Shown one piece after another: positions 1-5,383 of a stretch of DNA of 6,726 nt (position 1 is the stretch's first letter; every line of letters starts with the position of its first letter). Made by a program: the position numbers and the translations under genes. This stretch comes from Actinobacteria bacterium UBA2541. GTDB taxonomy: Bacteria; Actinomycetota; Actinomycetes; Nanopelagicales; Nanopelagicaceae. The stretch lies in NCBI GenBank assembly GCA_002340925.1, contig DDMR01000056.1:1-6726 (forward strand), written 5' to 3'. The notes beneath the pieces were generated by a model that saw only the letters and a list, made by a program, of their open reading frames with translations, was not told the DNA's origin and ran no database searches.

Positions 1-2
1 TT

Positions 3-1247
3 CTCGAATTGCGATTTGGCGCGCACGAAACCGGAGAGATTCTTAATGAACAGTCCGAAGCCTTACTGCGTGCGGCAACTGAGAAGACTTGGACTTCATG
101 GCTTGCTGGGCTCAGCCTTCCTGGTATTCGTCCTCGTGCTGAGGTGCGCGCTGCGCTCACTCTTCGGGCGCTTTCACACGCTCCGACGGGCGGGATCTTG
201 GCGGCAGCAACCACAAGTTTGCCTGAACGATTGGGTGGTATTCGCAATTGGGATTATCGCTATTGCTGGATTAGAGATGCCGCGCTTACTGCTCGTGAGT
301 TGGTAGCAATTGGCTCGATGGAGGAGGGCGATGCACTAGTGAGATGGATCAAGGAAATTGACTCATCCCTTGACGGAGCGGAAAGCATGCGACCGCTCTA
401 TCGGCTCGATGGCGGGGCCGCGGGGGCAGAAGGTGTCGTTGATTCCCTTCCAGGATATGCAGGTAGTCGCCCTGTTCGTACTGGCAATGCCGCGCAGGGG
501 CAGTTGCAGTTAGATATGTTCGGAGCAGTCTGTCTACTCATCGATGAGCTATCAGCGAGACGTGGAGAAGTTACAGCAGACGAGTGGCATCTCACTTGTC
601 GCATGGTGGACGCTGTGCGTCGACGTTGGCGGGAACCAGATCATGGTATCTGGGAGATCCGCGATATTCCGCGACATCACACCTATTCAAAGATGATGTG
701 CTGGATTGCAGTGAATGAAGGTATCTCCATAGCTGAGCGAATTGGTCAATCCAATTCAGAATGGGTCGACCTGCGTCGCGAAATCGCCAATGACATTTCA
801 ACATCTGGGTGGAGTGAAGAGTTGGATTCTTTCGCTGCTGCTTACGACCAACCTGAAGCAGATGCATCAGTGCTTCATGGACTATTAGAGGGCTATCCGG
901 CATCGATGGAGCAGATCATGGGAACCGTTGCCTTCGTTGAACGTCACCTTCGTGAGCAGAGCGGCGTTTATCGGTATCGATTCGACGACGGCTTGCCTAA
1001 TGGTGAAGGCGCCATGCATATCTGCGCGACTTGGCTTGCCGGCGCCTATATTCGGATGGGATCGGCAGAAGATGCTCTGCAACTTCTAGATTCGCTTTTG
1101 GCTTTGGCTGGTAATACTGGGCTCTTATCGGAGCAAGTGAATCCAATTACTGGGCAAGGCTTAGGGAATCATCCGCAGGCTTATTCACATGTCGGCATTT
1201 TGGCGGTTTGTCGACTCCTGGCACTGGATGCCAAAGCGCAATCATGA
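3..1247 (+). CDS. Glycoside hydrolase family 15 protein (glucoamylase/trehalase type), 5' partial
   Basis: Inverting exo-alpha-glucosidase of family GH15, probably cytosolic, releasing glucose from trehalose or alpha-glucans. The reading frame is open to the left edge, so the first TTG at 9 is not a real start; about 414 residues remain and roughly 200 N-terminal ones are missing compared with usual ~600-residue bacterial members. Counting from the codon at 9, visible family motifs are GGIRNWDYRYCWIRD (76-90), DHGIWE (211-216) followed by HTYSKMMCW (224-232), and LLSEQVNPITGQGLGN (372-387). By family pattern E216 is the likely general acid and E375 the likely general base; both are present, so the visible part looks functional. 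The stop is TGA at 1245-1247. Trehalase (as in mycobacteria) and glucoamylase cannot be separated without the N-terminus. Some 60-base lines are GC-richer than neighbouring genes (57% at 421-480, 60% at 601-660), though 1081-1140 is 45%. The gene converges on the heliorhodopsin gene. Confidence 0.
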   Translation, partial: LELRFGAHETGEILNEQSEALLRAATEKTWTSWLAGLSLPGIRPRAEVRAALTLRALSHAPTGGILAAATTSLPERLGGIRNWDYRYCWIRDAALTARELVAIGSMEEGDALVRWIKEIDSSLDGAESMRPLYRLDGGAAGAEGVVDSLPGYAGSRPVRTGNAAQGQLQLDMFGAVCLLIDELSARRGEVTADEWHLTCRMVDAVRRRWREPDHGIWEIRDIPRHHTYSKMMCWIAVNEGISIAERIGQSNSEWVDLRREIANDISTSGWSEELDSFAAAYDQPEADASVLHGLLEGYPASMEQIMGTVAFVERHLREQSGVYRYRFDDGLPNGEGAMHICATWLAGAYIRMGSAEDALQLLDSLLALAGNTGLLSEQVNPITGQGLGNHPQAYSHVGILAVCRLLALDAKAQS

Positions 1248-1420
1248 AGTAATTTCTCCGGGTCCCACTTTATATGAGAGTGCAGACACAACTAGTAAGT
1301 TCCACGTAATTAAACGTGGTTTGAATTTCGTTTCTAGACTTTTCCTCTTCTACTTCTTTACTTTAATCCTTCTTTGAGTGCAGCGGAAATTGCTTCCAAG
1401 ATGATCGAACAAGGGTGGCT
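1248..1420. other. Convergent intergenic gap with coding-like sequence near its right end
   Basis: This 173-bp gap separates the GH15 stop from the heliorhodopsin stop. Besides the hairpin at 1302-1322 it holds a pyrimidine-rich plus-strand stretch (about 1329-1373). Then follows a short frame with protein-like composition: plus strand 1374-1424 reads LSAAEIASKMIEQGWL and ends in TAG, with no usable start before the in-frame stop at 1335. The opposite strand is also open in the heliorhodopsin frame beyond its stop for 20 codons. It may be a gene remnant or chance; no gene is called. Confidence 0.
1302..1322 (+). terminator. Hairpin terminator candidate after the GH15 gene
   Basis: CCACGT (1302-1307) and ACGTGG (1314-1319) form a perfect 6-bp stem around the loop AATTAA, followed by TTT and then a T-rich stretch on the plus strand. 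It lies 55 bp past the GH15 stop in the convergent gap. The stem is short and the T run is broken by G, so it is a weak candidate. It has no T run in the other direction, so it offers the heliorhodopsin transcript little. Confidence 0.
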
Positions 1421-2191
1421 CTAGGTGTTGAGAGTGCCAAGAACAATAATCCATCCAAGCGCTGACTTTGAAACCAGGCTTAATACTATGTATGCCCTCT
1501 CGCCATAAACATAGGAGCTCCATTTTCCGATCTTCTTATATTGAAGCCACATATTGATTGCAAAGCTGTTAAAAAACAGAAAGGTTAGGAGGAATCCAAA
1601 CTGGGCATATCCAGGAACAGAGTCAGCGATATTATTAGTTGAAACCCAGAAGTAGAGACCACCCATAATCCAAGGCACGATTCCTGCCAGAACCCCGATA
1701 TTAAATGGAAGCCAACTTGTCTTTGATGTTAATTGGTTGTATTTCTCCATCATCAACCCCATCAGATTCATAATAAAGTTAAGTGTAAAAATGAAGACGA
1801 CCGTTGATAATTCAATCAGCCCACCAAGCATTAGTAAGACAACAAGCATTAGTGAAGAGCTAAATGCATATTCCCACCAGCGAATCGGGTTGATGCCCTT
1901 GTCAATATTTTTCTCATATGTGCCGATGTAAAAAGATGAAGAGATTACTAGGTGTGCCAGCGCTGAAAGGAGAAGAAAGATTGGTGCAATCAGCGCGATC
2001 GGAAACTCAAAGAGCGTCTGACTAACTGGAGCAACACCATCTGATGTTTCATCAAAGAAGCGAGTGATGACCGGGATTTTTGTCTGATCATTAAGGATAA
2101 AGAAAAGAGCCACACCTTGGATAAGATGCGTAATTCCTGCAACTCTATTGAAAGTTTGTAGTTGCTTACCGATTCTTGTCTCTGACTTCAT
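1421..2191 (-). CDS. Heliorhodopsin
   Basis: Seven-helix retinal protein of the heliorhodopsin family, which sits inverted in the membrane (N-terminus inside) and is thought to be a light sensor or regulator, not an ion pump. With the start used here it has 256 residues, the usual family length. Helices fall near 12-33, 62-87, 103-125, 127-148, 160-182, 195-218 and 231-253. Seen directly: RWWEY with E107 as Schiff-base counterion, H22 and H80 in the retinal pocket, GERAYIVLSLVSKSALGW with retinal lysine K242 in helix 7, and S238 one turn before it. An in-frame ATG four codons upstream (2201-2203) lacks a ribosome binding site, while the ATG at 2189-2191 has GGGAG 5 nt before it; that start also gives E107 and H80 the numbers they have in 48C12. 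A long polar loop follows helix 1, as in the family. It is the last gene of the leftward run, 175 bp after the nitroreductase, with its own probable promoter. Natural ligand, partner and signal are unknown. Confidence 0.
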   Translation of the reverse strand: MKSETRIGKQLQTFNRVAGITHLIQGVALFFILNDQTKIPVITRFFDETSDGVAPVSQTLFEFPIALIAPIFLLLSALAHLVISSSFYIGTYEKNIDKGINPIRWWEYAFSSSLMLVVLLMLGGLIELSTVVFIFTLNFIMNLMGLMMEKYNQLTSKTSWLPFNIGVLAGIVPWIMGGLYFWVSTNNIADSVPGYAQFGFLLTFLFFNSFAINMWLQYKKIGKWSSYVYGERAYIVLSLVSKSALGWIIVLGTLNT

Positions 2192-2196
2192 TGTGT

Positions 2197-2201
2197 CTCC
2201 C
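2197..2201 (-). promoter_or_regulatory. Ribosome binding site that decides the heliorhodopsin start
   Basis: Read on the minus strand, GGGAG ends 5 nt before the ATG at 2189-2191. It overlaps the earlier ATG at 2201-2203, which itself is preceded by CACTAAAC with no purine-rich site. The later ATG is therefore the better start. Other starts in this window lack such a site, so this gene probably has a true 5' leader. Confidence 0.
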
Positions 2202-2220
2202 ATGTTTAGTGTGCAATACC

Positions 2221-2248
2221 TGATGAACTATTAAAAATTTGATGAACT
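2221..2248. repeat. 9-bp direct repeat flanking the heliorhodopsin -10
   Basis: TGATGAACT occurs at 2221-2229 and again at 2240-2248 (period 19 bp), exact in both copies. On the minus strand the copies read AGTTCATCA and sit directly upstream and downstream of the candidate -10 TTTAAT. That is where a pair of regulator half-sites would interfere with or recruit RNA polymerase. No regulator can be named. Confidence 0.
2230..2235 (-). promoter_or_regulatory. Candidate -10 element of the heliorhodopsin promoter
   Basis: TTTAAT on the minus strand lies in an A/T-rich block (2229-2240) and would start transcription near 2223, giving a leader of about 30 nt that contains the ribosome binding site. 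No convincing -35 is seen. The call rests on composition and position only. Confidence 0.
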
Positions 2249-2366
2249 GAGTGTGCCTACTTGAGCGCCGGCATTTGCAGATGAATCGGAATTCCAGTAA
2301 TTAGGCCAAACACTTAATCACTCTTCCATGTGCTCACTATGAAATTTTACACTAGACCTTTTTAAA

Positions 2367-3017
2367 TTAATAAACCTTCAAGATTTTATCTAACTCTTTT
2401 CGTTCTAGATCTGGCACGGTGCAACCGTCAGCGGGATAGCCAACAGGAAAAAGAATGTAGGGGCGTTCGGTCGCAGGGCGTTCAAAGATTTCACTCAGGA
2501 AACCCATTGGATTGGGAGTATGAGTTAAAGTTGAAAGTCCCATTGTGTGAAGACTTGAGATAAACATTCCACAAGCCAAACCAACAGATTCATTAACATA
2601 ATAATTTTTCTGTGGTGTCCCGTCATCTAGAACTTGGGATTTCTGTGCAAAGCACACAACAATCCAGGGCACGATATCGAGGTATTCCTTATTTGAATTA
2701 GTGCCTAGATGAGAAATGGCTTTCCGCCAAGAAGGTGGCATGCGACCACCTTCATAATTTTCGCGCTCTTCAATTTCGGCCGCTTCGCGAATGCGATGTT
2801 TTACTATTGGATCAGATGTCGCAGCGAAGAACCAAGGCTGTTGATTCGCACCACTTGGCGCAGTATTGGCAGTTCGAACTGCGATCTCGATTAATTCTTG
2901 TGGAACTGGATCTGATGAAAACAAGCGCACACTGCGACGAGAGTTCATGTGTTCAAAGAACTCTTTACCACTTGTGAGAGATTTATCGACTGACAAGCGA
3001 GAAGGTTGATATTTCAT
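2367..3017 (-). CDS. Iodotyrosine-deiodinase-like flavin nitroreductase
   Basis: FMN-dependent nitroreductase-fold enzyme of 216 residues that closely resembles iodotyrosine deiodinase (IYD). IYD reductively removes halogen from halotyrosines using reduced flavin. FMN-binding signatures are RRSVR (27-31) and TAPSGANQQPW (52-62). A Thr-rich TLTHTPNP (163-170) matches the segment of IYD whose Thr contacts the flavin, and PVGYPADGCTVPDLERK (191-207) is the typical C-terminal stretch. The lid region carries E84, Y88 (ERENY) and K110 (NKEYLD). These align with human E157, Y161 and K182, which grip the amino-acid part of the substrate; the Tyr-Lys distance is one residue longer here. This makes an IYD-like activity more likely than a general nitroaromatic reductase, but the true substrate is unknown and a BluB-like or other role is not excluded. 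No Shine-Dalgarno site precedes the ATG; a -10 lies 6 nt upstream, so the message is probably leaderless. It follows the exporter gene by 53 bp and precedes heliorhodopsin. Confidence 0.
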   Translation of the reverse strand: MKYQPSRLSVDKSLTSGKEFFEHMNSRRSVRLFSSDPVPQELIEIAVRTANTAPSGANQQPWFFAATSDPIVKHRIREAAEIEERENYEGGRMPPSWRKAISHLGTNSNKEYLDIVPWIVVCFAQKSQVLDDGTPQKNYYVNESVGLACGMFISSLHTMGLSTLTHTPNPMGFLSEIFERPATERPYILFPVGYPADGCTVPDLERKELDKILKVY

Positions 3018-3023
3018 TCTAAA

Positions 3024-3029
3024 ATTCTA
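3024..3029 (-). promoter_or_regulatory. -10 element of a leaderless promoter for the nitroreductase gene
   Basis: TAGAAT on the minus strand (5 of 6 matches to TATAAT) ends 6 nt before the ATG at 3015-3017, so transcription would begin at or next to the start codon. No ribosome binding site is present, which fits leaderless translation. The same spacing recurs at the two GTG starts near 5346 and 5384. Confidence 0.
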
Positions 3030-3036
3030 ACTAGGG

Positions 3037-3052
3037 TTTCCTTATAGGGAAA
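3037..3052. repeat. Inverted repeat upstream of the nitroreductase -10
   Basis: TTTCC (3037-3041) and GGAAA (3048-3052) are perfect 5-bp inverted arms around TTATAG. They occupy the spacer and -35 region of the leaderless promoter, so this could be an operator. It has no T run and is unlikely to be a terminator. The arms are short, so chance remains possible. Confidence 0.
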
Positions 3053-3070
3053 TAGCCTGCAACGACTTTT

Positions 3071-4012
3071 TTATTTTTGGACAACTTCCATATTTGGCTT
3101 TGCCGTTTCCACAGTGCGAGCTTCGACTCTGACTACAAGAAACACGCCAAATATGACAACAATGGCACCGAGCAACAGAGTAATCGATACCTTTTCATCT
3201 AAAAATAGAACGCCAAGTGAGACTGCAACAACTGGATTTACATAAGCATAGGTTGCAATCAATCCGACTGGTGCGTTACCGATAAGCCAGAGATAAGCGG
3301 TATAGGTTGCGATTGAACCAATCAAAACTAAAAATATCCAACCTAGCCATGATGACAGGGTTGCATCAAAGAGGTCTGCCACATCTTCTCCGGCGATTAA
3401 TCCTGCCGATGACATGGCGATACCAGCAAAGAGCATTTGATAAGTAGTGACAACCAAAGTGCTCTTTGGTAAATCAAGACGTGGGGCGATGTAAGTTCCA
3501 AATGCCCATCCAAGGTTTCCAAGAATTACCATAAGCATCCAGAAAATGTGACTGCCGTTATTTGGCTTGGATAGTTCTGGCATCAACAAAATTCCAACAC
3601 CAACAAAACCAATTGCGATTCCGACCCAGCTCCAGATAGAAGTTTTCGCTCCATCAATAGCCTTAAAGATTGCAATCCAAAACGGTAGCGCTGAAATCAA
3701 AAGCGCGACAATGCCAGTTGGGACATCATTAAATTGCGCCAAGGTCACCATTCCAAGACCAAGCCCCAACAAGAGTGCACCGAGTAGAGCTAAGAAAGGA
3801 ATCTGACTTCTTGTAATCTTTAAAAACCCTAGACCATATTTAATGGCGAGAACAGCACCCATCAATAGCCCCGCTGCAAGAAACCTGGATCCCATTGCCA
3901 AAAGTGGCGGCATAGAGCGAATTGAATATTCAATCGCTAAGTAAGTTGATCCCCAAACTATGTAGACCACCCAGAGCGCGCCCCAGATTTTTCCGCGCGA
4001 AGGTGTGCTCAT
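3071..4012 (-). CDS. EamA-family (DMT superfamily) exporter, YedA-like
   Basis: Inner-membrane transporter of the drug/metabolite superfamily with two EamA repeats and about ten helices in 313 residues, the normal length. Seen in the sequence: WGSTYLAI (20-27) in helix 1, RFLAAG (43-48) in helix 2, NDVPTGIVALLISALP (95-110) at helices 3-4, and YAYVNPVVAVSLGVLFLDE (255-273) in the second repeat, all typical of the YedA/RhaT-like subgroup. These proteins usually export amino acids, other metabolites or toxic compounds; the substrate here cannot be read from sequence. The C-terminus is a short charged tail of about 18 residues. No Shine-Dalgarno site precedes the ATG at 4010-4012. TGTATT lies 6 nt before it but lacks the conserved second-position A, so leaderless initiation is only weakly supported. 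The gene lies 61 bp after the ureohydrolase gene and 53 bp before the nitroreductase, all in one direction. Export of a product of either neighbour is conceivable but unproven. Confidence 0.
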   Translation of the reverse strand: MSTPSRGKIWGALWVVYIVWGSTYLAIEYSIRSMPPLLAMGSRFLAAGLLMGAVLAIKYGLGFLKITRSQIPFLALLGALLLGLGLGMVTLAQFNDVPTGIVALLISALPFWIAIFKAIDGAKTSIWSWVGIAIGFVGVGILLMPELSKPNNGSHIFWMLMVILGNLGWAFGTYIAPRLDLPKSTLVVTTYQMLFAGIAMSSAGLIAGEDVADLFDATLSSWLGWIFLVLIGSIATYTAYLWLIGNAPVGLIATYAYVNPVVAVSLGVLFLDEKVSITLLLGAIVVIFGVFLVVRVEARTVETAKPNMEVVQK

Positions 4013-4034
4013 GAGCGCAATACAACCACAGTTG

Positions 4035-4087
4035 AGCGATCTAAAATGACACTTTTCGAGTCAAATTATTAGCTTAGCGATCTAAAA
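4035..4087. repeat. 12-bp direct repeat spanning the ureohydrolase 3' end
   Basis: AGCGATCTAAAA is exact at 4035-4046 and 4076-4087 (period 41 bp). The right copy encodes the last four residues (LLDR) and the first base of the stop codon of the ureohydrolase gene; the left copy is intergenic. The hairpin at 4047-4063 lies between them. It may be a trace of a small duplication, or paired binding sites upstream of the exporter gene. Confidence 0.
4043..4063 (-). terminator. Weak hairpin with T run after the ureohydrolase gene
   Basis: On the minus strand TGACTC, loop GAAAA, GTGTCA, then TTTT. The stem has one A-A mismatch and few GC pairs, so it would at most attenuate transcription into the exporter gene. 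The T run belongs to the left copy of the 12-bp repeat. Confidence 0.
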
Positions 4088-5072
4088 GGTTCTGTGTTGG
4101 GTTGTAACTCGAACCATTGCGTCGCTTTGCAATCGCAGAAAGTGCTTCTAGAACAACTCGGTTGGCAAGGATTGCAGTTATGTCTGCGTTATCAAATGGT
4201 GGAGCAACTTCAACGATATCAATACCAACTATCGGCAGCTCTAAACAAATTCGGCGAACCGCTTCTAGTAATTCGCGACTTGTCATTCCACCTGGCTCTG
4301 GTGTTCCAGTTCCTGGTGCCATACCTGGGTCCACAACATCGATATCAACGGATAAGAAAACCCCGTCGCATTCATTTGTAAGTGTTGCGAAAGATTCATC
4401 TAGAACTTCTTTTAATCCGCGGTGATGGATTTCAGTCATTTCATATGAGCGCATGCCCTGATCGCGCATCCAGTTCAAAGTCTTATCTTCTGGCCAATAT
4501 CCGCGAAGGCCAAGTTGTAGAAAGCGATCGCCGCGAACGTAGCCGTTGTTAATTAGATTTCGCATCGGAGTTCCGTGCCCCACAAGTGCTCCAAAGTGAT
4601 CTTCTCCAGTATCGGCATGGGCATCAAAGTGAATCATCGATATTTTGCCTTTGCCACGGTGCATGGCAATTCCGGCGACATCTGCAGATGCAATCGAATG
4701 ATCGCCACCCAGAACAACTGGAATTATTCCAGCACGCGAAATCTTTTCGGTTGCAGCCTTTAAAACTTCAAGTGACTTATCTAAATCTCCACCGGGCATT
4801 AATAAATCTCCGGCATCAAAAACTTTAAGGTCCTTTAAACCATCTGTGCGAAGTGCTAGATGCGGTCTTGATCCATCATGTGGCAAATAATCTCCACCGC
4901 GAATTGCTTGTGGTCCAAACTTTGCACCAGACCGATGAGATGTTCCTGAATCAATAGGCGCACCAATAATGATTACATCTGCGCCTTTGTAAGTTGATGA
5001 ATCATCTAAATCACATGATGGAATACCTAGAAATGTGAAGGCAGGTCCATACATATTTCCGTGATTTGTCAT
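4074..5072 (-). CDS. speB: Agmatinase-like ureohydrolase (arginase family)
   Basis: Cytosolic binuclear metal hydrolase that splits a guanidino compound into urea and an amine; agmatine to putrescine is the usual assignment. With the start used it has 332 residues. The six metal ligands are all visible: H125 in GGDHS, D150, H152 and D154 in DAHAD, D243 and D245 in SVDIDVVDP. The following PGTGTPEPGG loop and VEVAPPFD near 288-295 are also typical, so it should be active. The ATG at 5070-5072 is chosen because a purine-rich GAGAAGAG stands 4 nt upstream and because it follows the previous gene by 13 bp. A longer frame begins at TTG 5127-5129, inside that gene, with no support. The 20-odd residues before the core fold are usual for this subgroup. 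Guanidinobutyrase, guanidinopropionase or guanidine hydrolase are alternatives, since substrate loops vary. No arginine decarboxylase gene is in view to back the agmatine reading, so the gene symbol is provisional. Confidence 0.
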   Translation of the reverse strand: MTNHGNMYGPAFTFLGIPSCDLDDSSTYKGADVIIIGAPIDSGTSHRSGAKFGPQAIRGGDYLPHDGSRPHLALRTDGLKDLKVFDAGDLLMPGGDLDKSLEVLKAATEKISRAGIIPVVLGGDHSIASADVAGIAMHRGKGKISMIHFDAHADTGEDHFGALVGHGTPMRNLINNGYVRGDRFLQLGLRGYWPEDKTLNWMRDQGMRSYEMTEIHHRGLKEVLDESFATLTNECDGVFLSVDIDVVDPGMAPGTGTPEPGGMTSRELLEAVRRICLELPIVGIDIVEVAPPFDNADITAILANRVVLEALSAIAKRRNGSSYNPTQNLLDR

Positions 5073-5076
5073 AACA

Positions 5077-5084
5077 CTCTTCTC
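5077..5084 (-). promoter_or_regulatory. Ribosome binding site of the ureohydrolase gene
   Basis: GAGAAGAG on the minus strand ends 4 nt before the ATG at 5070-5072. It starts one base after the TAG stop (5086-5088) of the upstream membrane-protein gene. This supports the internal start and suggests translation of two cistrons on one message. Confidence 0.
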
Positions 5085-5085
5085 T

Positions 5086-5346
5086 CTACAACTCTTTCGG
5101 CTTTCGTTTTTTAAGTTTTCGGGGATCAACTTTTCTGGCCGATTCTTGTGCCTTAGTCAACAATGATCTGGCCCAAGTGAATTCAAGAGCGAGAATAAAG
5201 AGGCCGGCAATCATGAAGGGCAAGGTAAATGGTCCGGGAAGAATAATTAAGATGCTGCCGATGGCGATGAGCGTGAAGCCGATTACCAAGACGATCAATT
5301 TACGAACTGGCGCTGGGACTCCGCTCCAGATTTTCTTGTATTCCAC
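5086..5346 (-). CDS. Small PGPGW-type transmembrane protein
   Basis: Membrane protein of 86 residues that resembles the PGPGW putative transmembrane family (TIGR02611-like), whose function is unknown. Two hydrophobic segments (about 17-36 and 41-56) flank the family turn, here LPGPFTLP (36-43), so the second glycine of the PGPG core is replaced by Phe. EFTWA (55-59) is the usual motif after the second helix, and the C-terminal tail is strongly basic (RKLKKRKPK, 76-84) and probably cytoplasmic. The start is GTG at 5344-5346. It has no Shine-Dalgarno site but a TAAGAT -10 ends 6 nt upstream, so the transcript is probably leaderless. This is the first gene of the leftward run, with the ureohydrolase 13 bp behind it. 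It is divergent from trhO, whose start is only 37 bp away. Family membership is fairly sure; its role is not known. Confidence 0.
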   Translation of the reverse strand: MEYKKIWSGVPAPVRKLIVLVIGFTLIAIGSILIILPGPFTLPFMIAGLFILALEFTWARSLLTKAQESARKVDPRKLKKRKPKEL

Positions 5347-5352
5347 GTTTCA

Positions 5353-5358
5353 ATCTTA
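5353..5358 (-). promoter_or_regulatory. -10 element of the leaderless promoter for the leftward genes
   Basis: TAAGAT on the minus strand, then TGAAAC, then the GTG at 5346. The 6-nt spacing places the transcription start at the start codon. Its -35 region would overlap the opposing -10 at 5372-5377. Confidence 0.
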
Positions 5359-5371
5359 ACGCCTGGCTCGT

Positions 5372-5377
5372 TAAGAT
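5372..5377 (+). promoter_or_regulatory. -10 element of the leaderless promoter for trhO
   Basis: TAAGAT on the plus strand, then TATGCT, then the GTG at 5384. Spacing and hexamer are identical to those of the leftward promoter. Its -35 position (about 5349-5354) falls on the opposing -10, so polymerase probably cannot occupy both at once. Confidence 0.
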
Positions 5378-5383
5378 TATGCT

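Larger units (their letters stand above)
5352..5378. repeat. Inverted repeat forming a symmetric divergent promoter
   Basis: AATCTTAAC (5352-5360) and GTTAAGATT (5370-5378) are exact 9-bp inverted arms separated by GCCTGGCTC. Each arm contains one outward-facing TAAGAT -10 element. The dyad centre at 5365 is midway between the two GTG starts. Confidence 0.

Noticed and set aside
9..11. TTG as the start of the GH15 protein
   Set aside because: The frame continues to the left edge without a stop, and the protein lacks about 200 residues that the family has at its N-terminus; it is an edge truncation.
398..1082. Three open frames on the minus strand inside the GH15 gene
   Set aside because: Antisense to a well-conserved catalytic gene, with no recognisable domain and no start signals.
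1361..1423. Read-through of the heliorhodopsin TAG to give a longer C-terminus
   Set aside because: GTLNT is a normal end for the family and nothing near the stop suggests recoding.
1421..2191. Light-driven ion pump (type-1 rhodopsin)
   Set aside because: The helix-3 pump motif is absent, and the RWWEY / SLVSKSALGW pattern belongs to heliorhodopsins.
2192..2203. Heliorhodopsin starting at the first ATG (2201-2203)
   Set aside because: No ribosome binding site before it, while GGGAG overlaps it and serves the ATG four codons later.
4061..4066. TTGACT (minus strand) as a -35 for the exporter gene
   Set aside because: No TANNNT-like hexamer lies 16-19 nt downstream; it also forms part of the hairpin.
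5073..5129. Longer ureohydrolase starting at TTG 5127-5129
   Set aside because: It would overlap the membrane-protein gene, adds a stretch unlike the family, and has no ribosome binding site; the ATG at 5070-5072 has one.
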